The notes: generated by a model not told the origin, from the sequence alone. A stretch of 64,000 nt of DNA from Enhygromyxa salina (GCF_002994635.1 NZ_PVNL01000030.1:248001-312000), one strand, 5' to 3'; numbered from the stretch's first letter, positions 52,841-62,663 are shown. A program made the numbers and translations.

Positions 52841-54713
52841 TCACGACCCCGAAATTCTTGCTCTCGTCCCGCGCGTCCCGCCCGATGCGAACCCCGATCA
52901 CTACCTCGCTGCGGCGCCGACCGATCTCGATCAGCGTGTGCACGTCGAGCTCGTGGTCTTCAACGACATAGTCCATCGCCGGCCGCAGATAGATCTCGGC
53001 GCCCGCCGGGTCGAACAGCTCGGCGAACACCGCCGCGAGGTCGGCGTTCTCGGCGATCTGCGCGAGCAACAACCCAATGAAGTGATCACTAATGATGAAG
53101 TCGTCGGCCCGCGCGGCCTCGGCGAGGGCGCGGCTACGGACGTCGCGCATCTCGCTGACGACGGAGAAGGGGCGGGCCAGCCCCTCGGCGACGTCGCGCA
53201 GGTGGAGCAGGGCGACCAGCACCTTCGCGTCGGCCTCGGTCGCCTGCGCGATGCGGTCATCGGGCAGCACCATCACGTGCTTCCACGCGCGAGGATCCAG
53301 ACTGTCGATCACCCGCCGATCACTCATGTTGTCGCTGCGGTGGGTGAGCGCGACCCGGGTCAGCGATGGCGCGAGCGTGGCGAGCACGGCCTCGGCGTCG
53401 GGGTTGGTGCTGACGACCAGCAGCTCCGAGCCGGGCGCCGCGTAGGCGTCGATGCCCCTGACGATCGACGGCACGCGCGTGCTCCAGCCGAGGATCAGCG
53501 TCCGCGCCGGGGCTGCGCTCGCGCTGACCTTGGTGGCCTCGACGGCGCCGACCGCCTCGACCGTCGCGCTGGACTCGGGCCAAGGCGTCTCGGCGGCGTG
53601 GATCTGATCGTCGTCAGCGGCGATCAACACCAGCTGCTCACCGACCGCGATCACCCGGTCCATCGCCGGATTGAGGACCACCCGACCGCTGGCGTCGCGC
53701 AGCCCGAGCAGCGCGCCGTCGTCGAATTGATGCAGCGCGCGACCGAAGCTCAGACCGATGACCTGCGCCGCGTCGATAAAGTAGATCTCGTTGCCGCTGA
53801 AGCTCAGCAGCTCCTCGTAGACGACCGAGAGCCCGGCCTGCAGGCAGGTCTGCACGGCGATCTTGGCGACCAGCTCGCCTACTTCCAGCACCTCGGTGCG
53901 GCGGTCCCCGGCCAGCCGCGCGACCGCGACGTTGTGGGGGTCGCGGATCTCGGTCACCACGTGCTGGGTGCGGCCCTCGTCCGGCTCGGTGCGCCCCACA
54001 GACAACAGCGCGCGGACGACCTGGGTGTCGTCGCTGGCCTGCTCGGGCGCGAGCACGATGATCGCCCGGGCGTGCGCCGTCGCGACGACGTCGAGCGTCG
54101 CCGGATCGGTGGGGTCGCCCTCGCGCACGACCACGCGCGTGCGCCCGAGCTCGGGGACCTTGACGCGCAGCTCGTCCTCCATCCAGATCTTGTCGTGATC
54201 GGCATAGACGACAATGCACCCGCCGTTGCGGCTCTCGTTGGCGCGCACGAGCTCGGCGATGATCGTGAAGATCTGCGACGACCAGCCGATCACCAGGGTG
54301 TGGTCCTGCTCGAGCACCCGCGAGTGACCCTTGCGCAGCTTGTCGAACCGGTCCGCCACGCTCGCGACCAAGATCGCGATGAGGCTGCCGACCAGCAGGA
54401 TCCCGAACACCGTGGCCATCATCATCAGGGCCCGCCAGCCGACGCTGCCCTCGTTGCCAGTGATCGTGCCCGGGTCGATCGCGTGCATCAGCGTCGTCCA
54501 CAGCAGCGCGCCAAAGCTCATCGCCTCGCCCTGCTCGTTCGCGGGGACCAGCGCCAACATCACGCCGACCAGCGAGACGATCACGATCGTCGCCAGCGCG
54601 ATCAGCAGATGCCACGCCATGAGCGCCCACGCACCCCTGGCCATCAACCTGTCGAACGCGTAGCGGAAGTGGTCGCCCAGGGAGGGCCGCGTGGTCGGCA
54701 TGGCTGCGGGCAT
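52773..54713 (-). CDS. CASTOR/POLLUX-type putative ion channel with RCK domains
   Basis: The start is ATG 54713 (a second ATG at 54701 is possible; the longer frame upstream is Arg-rich and unlikely). The 646-residue protein has an N-terminal membrane region with two to three helices (ALMAWHLLIALATIVIVSLVGV, MMMATVFGILLVGSLIAIL) and an in-between pore segment. LRKGHSRVLEQDHTLVIGWS matches the CASTOR/POLLUX family junction. Two Rossmann-like RCK domains follow (about 130-330 and 420-560). The family conducts cations and is gated by ligand or ions. A poorly conserved C-terminal part follows. Confidence 0.85.
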   Translation of the reverse strand: MPAAMPTTRPSLGDHFRYAFDRLMARGAWALMAWHLLIALATIVIVSLVGVMLALVPANEQGEAMSFGALLWTTLMHAIDPGTITGNEGSVGWRALMMMATVFGILLVGSLIAILVASVADRFDKLRKGHSRVLEQDHTLVIGWSSQIFTIIAELVRANESRNGGCIVVYADHDKIWMEDELRVKVPELGRTRVVVREGDPTDPATLDVVATAHARAIIVLAPEQASDDTQVVRALLSVGRTEPDEGRTQHVVTEIRDPHNVAVARLAGDRRTEVLEVGELVAKIAVQTCLQAGLSVVYEELLSFSGNEIYFIDAAQVIGLSFGRALHQFDDGALLGLRDASGRVVLNPAMDRVIAVGEQLVLIAADDDQIHAAETPWPESSATVEAVGAVEATKVSASAAPARTLILGWSTRVPSIVRGIDAYAAPGSELLVVSTNPDAEAVLATLAPSLTRVALTHRSDNMSDRRVIDSLDPRAWKHVMVLPDDRIAQATEADAKVLVALLHLRDVAEGLARPFSVVSEMRDVRSRALAEAARADDFIISDHFIGLLLAQIAENADLAAVFAELFDPAGAEIYLRPAMDYVVEDHELDVHTLIEIGRRRSEVVIGVRIGRDARDESKNFGVVINPRKTARLRLTPADRVIVLAA

Positions 54714-54778
54714 GCTACCGCGCGGGCGGGGGCTGTCTACTGCGAGACCACGAACCGGAGCGACCGAGCCGCCGCAGG

Positions 54779-55291
54779 TCAGGCCTCGGGCACTCGGTAG
54801 TACTGCACGATCGCGGGCTCGCCCGCGTAGCTCGACGCGTCCACGCCAAGCTTCAAGACCGACCACTCGAGCCGATCGGTCATGAGCACCAGCCGATACA
54901 CACCCGGAGCCAGCGGGTCGTTGGGCACCAGGTCAAACCCGATCGCCGACGCGCAGCTGTGCGCGGACCCGTGCTGCATGGCGGTGATCTGACTGGGCAT
55001 CACCGCGCCCGCCTCGTCGACCAGAAACCACGACTGAGGGCCGATCGCCGCCGACTCCAGCAGCACCGCGGGGTCCTCGACCCGGGCGAAGTCGCCGTTT
55101 TGGTGAAAGCCCTGCTCGGGCGAGATTTCCTCGGCGCAGGCCGGACCGTCGGTGCAGGGTTGATGCTCGCCCGTGAACGAGACCCTGGGCGTCCCCCGCA
55201 GCACGCCCGCGCAGCGACCCGGCCAGCAGCCGGACGCGAAGCCGAGCAGAGCAGTTGCGATCACGAGTGGGGCCCGCGCGGCGACAGCCAT
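54779..55291 (-). CDS. Small secreted lipoprotein, unknown function
   Basis: The 170-residue product starts at ATG 55291; the much longer open frame upstream is low-complexity antisense. A signal peptide ends in GFASGC. The mature part contains several Cys (about residues 22-120: CWPGRC, CTDGPAC, CASAIGF) and a VYRLVLMTDRLEW segment. No family recognised. It lies 23 bases past the IgGFc-like gene's stop and may be its partner. Confidence 0.65.
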   Translation of the reverse strand: MAVAARAPLVIATALLGFASGCWPGRCAGVLRGTPRVSFTGEHQPCTDGPACAEEISPEQGFHQNGDFARVEDPAVLLESAAIGPQSWFLVDEAGAVMPSQITAMQHGSAHSCASAIGFDLVPNDPLAPGVYRLVLMTDRLEWSVLKLGVDASSYAGEPAIVQYYRVPEA

Positions 55292-55314
55292 GCCCGATGG
55301 TACCCGAGTGAAGC

Positions 55315-57006
55315 TCAGTCCAAGCTGAGCCCGACCACATAGGCGTAGGCCGACGAGTTGTCCGCCGCGCCGACGTGCTGAGAGTAGCCGTACTGCGAGA
55401 GCCCAAACGCCTGGGTGCTCGTGACCTGATGGGCGCCCTCGCTGACCGCCACGTTGGCGACCTCCCACGCGCCGACGCTCTCCCAGCCGGCCACGGCGTC
55501 GCCGTCGATCTCGACCTCGGCACCGCCAGCGGCCCGGGTGACCTGGGCGAAGTGCTGCTCGTAGCTGGCCGCCGTCACGAATACATAGCGATCCAAGAAG
55601 CGATCGCTGGGCACGCCCTGGATCATCTCCGGTGAGCCCATGTCGGTCTGCGCGTCGTGGTGGCCGGTCAGGTACTGCACGGGCATGAACGGGCCGTCGC
55701 CGGCGAACACCACGTTGGTCCCGGTCGGGAGCACCAGCTCGGCCCAGCCGCCGCGCGCGGCCAGGCTGATCGGCGTGCCCGGCTGGGGCGGATCCGTGGT
55801 CACCGTGACATTGTCGGCGCCCGCGTAGATCCGCCAGTAGTGGCTCTCGCTCCCGCGCACGGGCGCGTGCGCGCCCACGTACTGGGTGCCCCAGACCGCC
55901 AGCGGGAGGCTCTGCTCGATCGCAAAGTCCGAGCCAAAGTCGCACGCGCTGTCGACGATCGTCGGACAGCCCGGGACCATGGACCCGCCACACCACGGCA
56001 GCCGCAGCCCGCGGACGGCCGACAGCACCCAGATCGGCTTGTCGGCCGTGACCAGCGTGCCCGAGAGATCCTGCTCGCACTTGGGTCGGCCGAGGCTCGC
56101 CGAGGTCTCGACCCGCAGGTTGTCGAAGCGATCGAGCACCATCATCCCGGTCGCGCCCTGAGCGACGAAGGGCACGGGCATGTCGTCGCCGGCCGTCTCG
56201 ACGCTGGGCTGCCAGGTCACCGCGGTGTCGTCTTCAATGGCGATCACCACGAAGTAGTTGGGGTCGACCCACGCGCCATGGTTGAACACCACGTGCGAGC
56301 TGCCCAGCGAGCGCTCGGGCACGAGCAGCGTCGAGGCGTTGGCGTTGACCGACTCGTAGGGCGCGTGCAGGTGGGCGCCGATCGGGAAGTCGCTGACCAC
56401 GTGATAGACGCCGCCCGAGCGAAACACCGAGGTCTCGCTGGGGCCCATGTCGGAGGTCAGACCCGACGCGAGGTCGAGCACGGCGGACTCGCCGGGCGCG
56501 AGCGTGGCGTTGGCCTCGAGCGCCTCACCGCCCAAGAACGGCGAGTTCCAGTACAGCTCGACGGTGGCGGTGTGATCGGGATCGGGGTTGACGACCACGA
56601 TCGCATCCGAGCTCGACATCACCCCAGGCGGCAGCGTGGCCTGGTACAGACCGGTCGCGTAGAACGAGCACCCCGTGGATCCTCGTGGCTGCGCGCATGG
56701 ATCGACGCACGCGGCGAGGCACCCACCCACGCCGTCGTCCGCCGCGCACGCGTCACAGACCTGGCCGCCCTCGCACGCCGTCGACGACCACGCCTGGCCC
56801 GACGGCGCGCAGGTGTCGAGCGTGCTCGGGTCCGCGCAGCTGGTCTGGCCCGGCTCGCACACGCCTCCGGTCTCGGCGTCGTCGCTCGAGGTAGAGCTCG
56901 ACTCACCGCTGTCGGTCTCGGTCTGGTTGCCGTCGGCGGATGGGGGGTTTTGGCACGCGGTCAGACCAGCGACGACGCACAGCAGCAGGAGCGGACGAGC
57001 GGACAT
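55315..57006 (-). CDS. IgGFc-binding-like lipoprotein
   Basis: The 563-residue product starts at ATG 57006 (the longer frame lacks a signal). A lipoprotein signal ends in GLTAC; a Thr/Ser/Asp linker and a Cys-rich EGF-like stretch (about 45-95, SCADPSTLDTC, CDACAADDGVGGCLAAC) follow. From about residue 120 it matches the IgGFc-binding-like domain: FYATGLYQATLPPG, VELYWNSPFLGGEAL, VYHVVSDFPIGAHLHAPY, YFVVIAIEDDTAVTW, and SLGSSHVVFNHGAW. The family is named from FCGBP and is common in surface proteins of myxobacteria. It may bind other cells or matrix. Function is inference. Confidence 0.82.
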   Translation of the reverse strand: MSARPLLLLCVVAGLTACQNPPSADGNQTETDSGESSSTSSDDAETGGVCEPGQTSCADPSTLDTCAPSGQAWSSTACEGGQVCDACAADDGVGGCLAACVDPCAQPRGSTGCSFYATGLYQATLPPGVMSSSDAIVVVNPDPDHTATVELYWNSPFLGGEALEANATLAPGESAVLDLASGLTSDMGPSETSVFRSGGVYHVVSDFPIGAHLHAPYESVNANASTLLVPERSLGSSHVVFNHGAWVDPNYFVVIAIEDDTAVTWQPSVETAGDDMPVPFVAQGATGMMVLDRFDNLRVETSASLGRPKCEQDLSGTLVTADKPIWVLSAVRGLRLPWCGGSMVPGCPTIVDSACDFGSDFAIEQSLPLAVWGTQYVGAHAPVRGSESHYWRIYAGADNVTVTTDPPQPGTPISLAARGGWAELVLPTGTNVVFAGDGPFMPVQYLTGHHDAQTDMGSPEMIQGVPSDRFLDRYVFVTAASYEQHFAQVTRAAGGAEVEIDGDAVAGWESVGAWEVANVAVSEGAHQVTSTQAFGLSQYGYSQHVGAADNSSAYAYVVGLSLD

Positions 57007-57073
57007 GCGCGGAGGATAGCGCGATTTGCGGCCGCTCGCGTTCACGCCCACGCGACGACCAGCGCTGCGACGG

Positions 57074-58330
57074 CTACCGCGGCCGCGGTCCACGGGGGAT
57101 GTCCACGTCTCCGTCGGCGGCTCCACGCGTTGGGTCGCAGCTGTGGCAAGGTTGGATCGTCGGTGGCTCGCGCAGGTTGGGGAGCGGCGCGGGTACCAGC
57201 GGCAGCTCGATCCCCGCGACCCGCCAGCGCCCGGCGACCCGCGCGTGGACGCGCAGGTACACGCGCTCGTCGGCGACGATCACCCGCGCAAACCCAACGT
57301 GCTCGCTCTCGAGATCGGGCAGCAGCGTGTCGCCGCGGCTGGTTCGCGGCGTGGGCTTGGCCCCGCCCGCGGACCCCGACACGACCTCGAAGATCGGCTT
57401 GGCCACGAAGGTTCGCGCGCTGCGATAGATCGCGTTGGACAGATCTTCGCTGACTTGCAGGTTGCGCTCGAGGGCCCCGACCACGCCAACGAACAGCCCG
57501 TCGGCGAGCGCCTCCTGAACGAACTTCGGCAGGTAGCGATACCCGGCTCGCTGCAGCCGCCCACCGACACCGTGGGCGCCCGCGGACTCGACCGGGATCG
57601 GCGACAGCAACACGCGCGGGCGAGCGGGCTGGGCCGCGAGCGCGTCGAGCAGCGCCGCTTGCTGGGCGAGCACCGCGGCGCTCAGATCCTCGCCCGCGAG
57701 CGCCGGGTAGTGCCAGAAGCTGAAGTCGAGGGCCACGAGCTCGATCAGCGTGTCGTCTGCTGGCGGCGCGATCGTGCAGGCGTCGAGATCGCAGCTCGAG
57801 ACCAGCGCAGCCTCGCCGGCCTCGCTGACCCGCACGACGTACGCGACACCTGGCTGCGCGTAGGGCAGGGGAGTCGCGCGTGCCTCGAAGCCGGTCGTGC
57901 CGCAGCGCCAGCCGTCGGGTCCCGGCAGGCCCCAGATCCCCGCGCCCGAGCTTCGGATCACCCGCGCGAGCTCGGTCAGGACCGGGCCCGCGTGGGCTGC
58001 TCCGGGGGCCGGGCAGGGGGCGGCGCGATCGGGCCCGGGTCGGCCGAGATCGGTCCCCAGCCACGCGACGATCGGCGTGCGCCCGGCCGCGGCCGCGTCC
58101 GCGAGGACGACCTCGAGCGCGTGGGCGACCTGGCGGGTCTGTCGGCTCTCGCGCGCTTGGCCGATCACGATGATCTCGACCCCGGCCGCGCCGGGGACTG
58201 GCCCGGCCGGATCCGCCCACGCAGCCCCACGATGGCGGCAGCCAGCGGCAACCATGACGAGCGGCACCAGCAGCGCGGCCGCGCGCGACCGCGTTCGGCG
58301 AGACAGACGCAAACCGAGACCGCTGCGCAC
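57074..58330 (-). CDS. Lipoprotein, highly degenerate metallophosphoesterase-like fold (tentative)
   Basis: The 418-residue product starts at GTG 58330, giving a lipoprotein signal ending in AAGC. I do not recognise it with confidence. Segments such as IVAWLGTDLG, FVGVVGALERNLQV and FEVVSGSAGGAKPTP line up in order with the FLGDN, GHEHNLQ and SGAGSK-type motifs of calcineurin-like phosphoesterases, but metal ligands (GNHD, GHxH) are missing. It could be a non-catalytic descendant or unrelated. Confidence 0.6.
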   Translation of the reverse strand: MRSGLGLRLSRRTRSRAAALLVPLVMVAAGCRHRGAAWADPAGPVPGAAGVEIIVIGQARESRQTRQVAHALEVVLADAAAAGRTPIVAWLGTDLGRPGPDRAAPCPAPGAAHAGPVLTELARVIRSSGAGIWGLPGPDGWRCGTTGFEARATPLPYAQPGVAYVVRVSEAGEAALVSSCDLDACTIAPPADDTLIELVALDFSFWHYPALAGEDLSAAVLAQQAALLDALAAQPARPRVLLSPIPVESAGAHGVGGRLQRAGYRYLPKFVQEALADGLFVGVVGALERNLQVSEDLSNAIYRSARTFVAKPIFEVVSGSAGGAKPTPRTSRGDTLLPDLESEHVGFARVIVADERVYLRVHARVAGRWRVAGIELPLVPAPLPNLREPPTIQPCHSCDPTRGAADGDVDIPRGPRPR

Positions 58331-58362
58331 GGCCGCCACGCTATCAGTTTGGCGGGCGCAGC

Positions 58363-60303
58363 GTGCATACTCCCGGCGTGCCGGACCAGACCAGCGAGCG
58401 CGAGGCCACCCGCCGCGCGCCCTCGCGTCGCGCGTGGCTGGTGTTGCTCGGCCTGCTGCTCGGGTTCTCGCTGCTGCGGGTGTGGAAGCTCGAGCTGGAT
58501 CCGCCGCTGTCGGTCGTGCGCGGCTACAGCGGCCAAGCCCACTTTCGCGACGAGGCAGCCAAGGCCCACGAGGCCCGCAACATGGCCAAGTGGGAGCAGT
58601 GGTCGCTCTCGCCGGTCGACGAGTACGGGTTTTGGCGGGCGCAGTCGCCAGCGTGGGTGTGGGGCGAGTGTCTATGGTTTCGCCAGTTCGGGGTCGGCCT
58701 GGCTCAGGCGCGCGCGTTCGTGGTCGTGCAGTCGATCGTCGCGCTCGCGCTGTTGATGTGGCTGGCGCTGGTCCGCCACGGGCTCCCGTCCGCGATCGCA
58801 ACCGGGCTGCTGCTCGGGCTCAACTGGGCCTACCTGGTGTACTCGCGGCTGGCGCTGATGGAGGGCGCGCTGATCTGCTGGCTGCTCGTGGCCACGGTCG
58901 GGCTCTCGCAGCTCGAGCGGCGACCGGAGCAGGCGGGGCGGTGGTCGATGTTCGCCGTGTTCGCGATGTTGGTCGCGTGCACGATCAAGCAGACGGGGTT
59001 GCTGCTGGTGCCCGCGTTTGCGATCGCGCTGACCTTGCTGGGGCTGCGCGCGGCGGCCGTGGTCGGCGGCCTGCGAGACCCAGACGCGCGCTGGCAAGAC
59101 CGACTCAAAGCCCGGCTGCGAACGCGCGAGGCCAAAGTCACGCTGATCGCCGTGGCCACGCTGGCGCTGGCGCTGGCGTTGTTGGTGCTGCGTCCCGAGT
59201 ACCAGCAGCGGCTGGCCTTCAACGCCGTGCACTTCACCGCCGCGTACGAGCAATCGGTGTGGCAGCGGGCCGTGGCCACGCTGGTCCGCGGGTTCTTCAG
59301 CATGCGCCTGCAGCTGATGTTCATGCTGCTGGCCCCGGTGATCTTGTGGCTGGCGACCCTCGAGCTGGTTCGCGTGGTGATCCTGGCGTGGAAGACTCGA
59401 CGCGCGCGCAAGCGGGGCGAGGTCGTCGCGCCGACCCCCTCGAGCGCCGGGCTCGACGCGCCCGCCGACGCGATCGACCTGTGGATGTTGGCGTGGGCGA
59501 TCTTCGCGTTGCTCGCCAACCTCGCCAGCCCGCACCGGGCGATCCGGTTTCAGCTGGTGCTGCTGCCGCCCGCGGCGTGGCTGGCTGGCGCGATGATCGG
59601 GCGGGCGTGGCTGCACAGCTGGCCGACCCCGCGCTGGGGCCGGGCGGTCCGCGTCGGGTTGGTCTGGATCGCCCTGCTCGGGACCTCGCTGACGGCGATG
59701 CGCTTCGTCGGCTGGATGCGTGACGGCGAGGCCTCGGCGGCGTGGATCGGCGAGGACCTGCGCGCGCTGATCGGCGATAGCGAGGCCGTGGTCGTCGGCG
59801 AGTTCGCGGCCCAGGCCGCGTTCGAGACCGACTATCGCCACTTCTACGTGCGCCCCAACCAGTTTAATTTTCGGCCGGAGATCCTCTATCAGCTCGGCAT
59901 CACGCACCTGGTCGTCGCGGGCGACGACGACTTCGTCGAGGAGCTCATGCAAGACCAGGTGCCCGAGATGCTGGTCGCGCGGCGCAAGCTCGGGCATGTC
60001 GTGTTTCGTCAGCGCCAGCTCGATGTCTGGGAGCTCGCCACGCCCGAGCGACGCGCCGAGTATCAGGCGTGGGATGATGAGAGGCGCGAGCGCGAGAAGG
60101 TCGAGCGCCTGGCCCAGCGCCAGCGCAAGGCTCGTGAGCGGCGCACCCACGAGGCCGCGCGCAAGCGTCAGGAGCGGCGCGACGCGATGTGCGTCCCCGA
60201 CGAGCTGATCGAACGAGCGGAAGAACCGATGACGCCGGTCCCCGCCGCCGTCGAGCCGCGGGCCCAGGTGATGCCCGCGCGCGCACGGCCGGGCTCGAAC
60301 TGA
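58363..60303 (+). CDS. GT39-like membrane glycosyltransferase
   Basis: The start is GTG 58363 (GTG 58378 is also possible). The 646-residue protein has 9-11 predicted membrane helices, beginning with WLVLLGLLLGFSLLRVW. The first periplasmic loop contains HFRDEAAKAHEARNM, with the Asp-Glu pair expected for GT39/ArnT-like enzymes that use a lipid-linked donor. A cytoplasmic coiled, Arg/Glu-rich tail follows (about 540-620). It should transfer a sugar to a lipid or protein at the membrane. Substrate unknown. Confidence 0.88.
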   Translation: MHTPGVPDQTSEREATRRAPSRRAWLVLLGLLLGFSLLRVWKLELDPPLSVVRGYSGQAHFRDEAAKAHEARNMAKWEQWSLSPVDEYGFWRAQSPAWVWGECLWFRQFGVGLAQARAFVVVQSIVALALLMWLALVRHGLPSAIATGLLLGLNWAYLVYSRLALMEGALICWLLVATVGLSQLERRPEQAGRWSMFAVFAMLVACTIKQTGLLLVPAFAIALTLLGLRAAAVVGGLRDPDARWQDRLKARLRTREAKVTLIAVATLALALALLVLRPEYQQRLAFNAVHFTAAYEQSVWQRAVATLVRGFFSMRLQLMFMLLAPVILWLATLELVRVVILAWKTRRARKRGEVVAPTPSSAGLDAPADAIDLWMLAWAIFALLANLASPHRAIRFQLVLLPPAAWLAGAMIGRAWLHSWPTPRWGRAVRVGLVWIALLGTSLTAMRFVGWMRDGEASAAWIGEDLRALIGDSEAVVVGEFAAQAAFETDYRHFYVRPNQFNFRPEILYQLGITHLVVAGDDDFVEELMQDQVPEMLVARRKLGHVVFRQRQLDVWELATPERRAEYQAWDDERREREKVERLAQRQRKARERRTHEAARKRQERRDAMCVPDELIERAEEPMTPVPAAVEPRAQVMPARARPGSN

Positions 60304-60315
60304 CCCGGCGCAGGT

Positions 60316-61569
60316 CTACGCCGTGTCGTCGGTCGGAGCCGGGGCCGCGCGGACCAACGTGAGCAGCGGCAGGCACAGCAGCGAGATCCCGAGCCCCGTC
60401 GCGAAGGTCGCCGTGAACCCGACGGCGTCCGCGAGCACCCCCGAGAACAGACCGCCGGGGGCCTTGCCGAACACCTCGACCCCCGCGAGCAAGGTGTAGT
60501 GGGTCGCGCCGATCCGCCGATCTACGCGGCTCATCATGAACGCGAACATGGCGGTGGTCAGGGCGCCCCCGGTCAGCTCCTCGAAGCCCTTGGCGACGAC
60601 GACCTCGGCGTTGCCGATCTCGCCGGGCGCCAAGGTGGCGAGCCAGACGACCCCGCCGATCGCCAAGCTGCGCGCGACCGCGAACCCGACCACCGCGCGC
60701 AAGATGCTGATCCGCGAGGCCAACCACCCGCCCACGAACGAGCCGGCCAGCGAGAAGAACATGCAGTAGATGCCCAGGACCAGGCCCACGCGCGACTCGC
60801 CCCAGCCGGCGTAGCGAACCAAGAACGGCTCGAACATCGCGTCGCTGATCGACTCACCGATCTTGTAGCTGGCGACCACCACCAACAGCGCGATCCCACC
60901 TTTGCTGGCCAGGGCCTGGCCCAGGGTCTTCAACATCGCGCGGATGCTGGTCCGGATCTTGGCCTCGGCCTGGTGAGCGGCCGCGTCGCGTCGCGGTTCG
61001 TGCCACGCCAAGGTCACCAGCAACGCGATGACGATCAGCGCGGTCATGGCCTGAAACAGCCCGCGCCAGCCGATCCACTGGCTGGCCCACAGCAAGATCC
61101 CGCCGCCGATCTGCATGCCGACCTTGTAGGCGACGACCTGCGCGATGTTGCCCCAGCCGAGCTCCTCGGGCTCGAGCATGTCGACCGCGAGCCCGTCGAC
61201 CGCGATGTCCATGGTCGCCGCGAACAGGTTCGTCAGCGCGATCATGCCGAGGAACAGGCCGAGCGCCTCGGCCGGGACGAACGCCAGGCCCAAACAGGTG
61301 CTCGCGAGCGCCGCTTGCAAGGGCACGATCCAGCTGCGCCGCCGACCGAAGCGAGCGCTGCCGTAGCGGTCGACGATCGGGGCCCACAGCGGCTTGAGCA
61401 GCCACGGGGCCGAGACCGCGCCCGCGAAGCCGATGTTGGTGAGCGACAGACCGTGGGTGGTCAGGTAGACCGGCAGGGCCTTGGCCTGAAACCCGAACGG
61501 CAGGCCCTGCACCAGATAGAAGACCGACAAGATGGCGACCCGCGCGGACAGGGGCTGGCGGGCCGTCAT
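60316..61569 (-). CDS. AmpG-like MFS transporter
   Basis: A 417-residue MFS protein with about 12 membrane helices. KPLWAPIVDRYG and GRRRSWIVP near the second and third helices match AmpG and the related acetyl-CoA transporter (SLC33) family, and the AVDGLAVDML stretch also fits. The likely role is import of muropeptides released during wall recycling, though other substrates are possible. It is convergent with the glycosyltransferase gene. Confidence 0.85.
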   Translation of the reverse strand: MTARQPLSARVAILSVFYLVQGLPFGFQAKALPVYLTTHGLSLTNIGFAGAVSAPWLLKPLWAPIVDRYGSARFGRRRSWIVPLQAALASTCLGLAFVPAEALGLFLGMIALTNLFAATMDIAVDGLAVDMLEPEELGWGNIAQVVAYKVGMQIGGGILLWASQWIGWRGLFQAMTALIVIALLVTLAWHEPRRDAAAHQAEAKIRTSIRAMLKTLGQALASKGGIALLVVVASYKIGESISDAMFEPFLVRYAGWGESRVGLVLGIYCMFFSLAGSFVGGWLASRISILRAVVGFAVARSLAIGGVVWLATLAPGEIGNAEVVVAKGFEELTGGALTTAMFAFMMSRVDRRIGATHYTLLAGVEVFGKAPGGLFSGVLADAVGFTATFATGLGISLLCLPLLTLVRAAPAPTDDTA

Positions 61570-61589
61570 TCGCGAGATCTACCAGAACT

Positions 61590-61859
61590 TCAGACGGGCG
61601 GCATCGTGGCCTGCTCGGCCGCGAGCTCTTTGTGCAGGCGGAGCTGGTAGAGCGCGCGGTCCTCGGGGTCCATGTCCTCGAGCTCGGTGCTGGTCTCGAT
61701 CCGCAGCGAGTCCCCAGCGCCGCTCTTCTCGTGGACTTCCGTGACCCACGTGCGTCCGCTGTAGGGGTTGTGGTGGAGCGTGCGAACGATGGCGGTGCGC
61801 CCGTTGTCGCGCCGGTAGACCTCGAAGCTCTTCACCGACCTGTCCTCTGCCTCGCTCAT
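61590..61859 (-). CDS. Small conserved-looking cytoplasmic protein
   Basis: The 89-residue product starts at ATG 61859; the upstream open frame is Arg/Pro-rich. It is hydrophilic, with a beta-rich middle (KSFEVYRRDNGRTAIVRTLHHNP, WVTEVHEK) and a helical C-terminus. I recognise no family. It precedes the AmpG-like gene's position by only 20 bases at its 3' side and may share its transcript. Confidence 0.65.
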   Translation of the reverse strand: MSEAEDRSVKSFEVYRRDNGRTAIVRTLHHNPYSGRTWVTEVHEKSGAGDSLRIETSTELEDMDPEDRALYQLRLHKELAAEQATMPPV

Positions 61860-61953
61860 GCCGGCGGACCCTAAGGGCTTGGCCGCCACGGCGCAACTGG
61901 CCTTGCGACCGGTTCGTGGGTGGGGGCGGGGTCTCGGCGCGAGCACAGTTTGC

Positions 61954-61981
61954 GTTCTCGTTGCCGTGTTGGCGCGAGAAC
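61954..61981 (-). terminator. Hairpin downstream of the anti-sigma gene
   Basis: GTTCTCG (61954-61960) pairs with CGAGAAC (61975-61981), with an inner GCC/GGC pair set, 22 bases after the stop at 62004 on minus. No T-run is evident. It is the best terminator candidate for the sigma/anti-sigma operon. Confidence 0.5.
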
Positions 61982-62003
61982 GATCGCGCTGGCGTGCGCG
62001 CGC

Positions 62004-62663
62004 TCAGTTGTTCGCGAACGGATCTTTGAGATCCGGCGAGACCTGTTTCTTCGCCTGTGGTGGTTCGTGACTCGGGCGTGACTTCGGTGGGTCTCGCGGT
62101 TGGTCGCCGGACTTGAACGGGTCTTTGAGATCGGGTGAGACCCGCCGTTCGCGGTTGCGACGATCGGGGGGCACGCGTTGGTTCGGCGTGGACGACGAGC
62201 CCGCAAACGGATCTTCGAGATCAGGACTGACCTCGCGGCCCGCGGCTGGCGGCTGCTGCGGGGGATCGGTGATCGGCGTGGTCAATCCGCCCTGCTGATC
62301 GAGAGCTTGGCGCGCGAACGGGTCCTTTAGGTCGGGCGAGATCGGACGCGAGGTCGGATCGACGGGATCGGGCGCAGCGCTCGGCGCGGTGGGCGGGCGC
62401 AGCCAGACCGCCACCATGAGCACCGCCGCCGCCGCGACCACGCCCGCGATCCACGTCGCCGACCGCCGCGACGACCTGCGCGGCGCTTCGATCGCGACCA
62501 CGCGCGCGGCCGCGTGAGCCGGGTCCGCGGCGGCCGAGTCAGCGTGAAGCTTCAGCGCGCGCGGTCGCCAACTCAGGCGGCCGAGCTCGGCTTCGAGCGC
62601 GACCACGTCGGCGCTCGGCGGTCCCTCTCCCGTCCACAGGTACTCGTCTGGGATCTCGCTCAC
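62004..62663 (-). CDS. Putative anti-sigma factor with four SPDLKDPF repeats
   Basis: A 219-residue protein starting at GTG 62663, overlapping the sigma-factor stop (GTGA). The N-terminal 65 residues are cytoplasmic and charged, without a zinc-finger motif. A membrane helix (about 70-88, WIAGVVAAAAVLMVAVW) follows. The rest is a Pro/Arg-rich tail with the 8-mer SPDLKDPF or SPDLEDPF at about 108, 145, 175 and 209. Gene order and overlap indicate an anti-sigma factor for the upstream ECF sigma. The repeated motif probably binds a periplasmic partner or is a processing signal. Confidence 0.78.
   Translation of the reverse strand: MSEIPDEYLWTGEGPPSADVVALEAELGRLSWRPRALKLHADSAAADPAHAAARVVAIEAPRRSSRRSATWIAGVVAAAAVLMVAVWLRPPTAPSAAPDPVDPTSRPISPDLKDPFARQALDQQGGLTTPITDPPQQPPAAGREVSPDLEDPFAGSSSTPNQRVPPDRRNRERRVSPDLKDPFKSGDQPRDPPKSRPSHEPPQAKKQVSPDLKDPFANN

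Noticed and set aside
54779..56080. Long start for the small lipoprotein (433 residues)
   Set aside because: The extra N-terminus is Arg/Gly-rich antisense of the IgGFc-like gene; the ATG at 55291 gives a clean lipoprotein signal.
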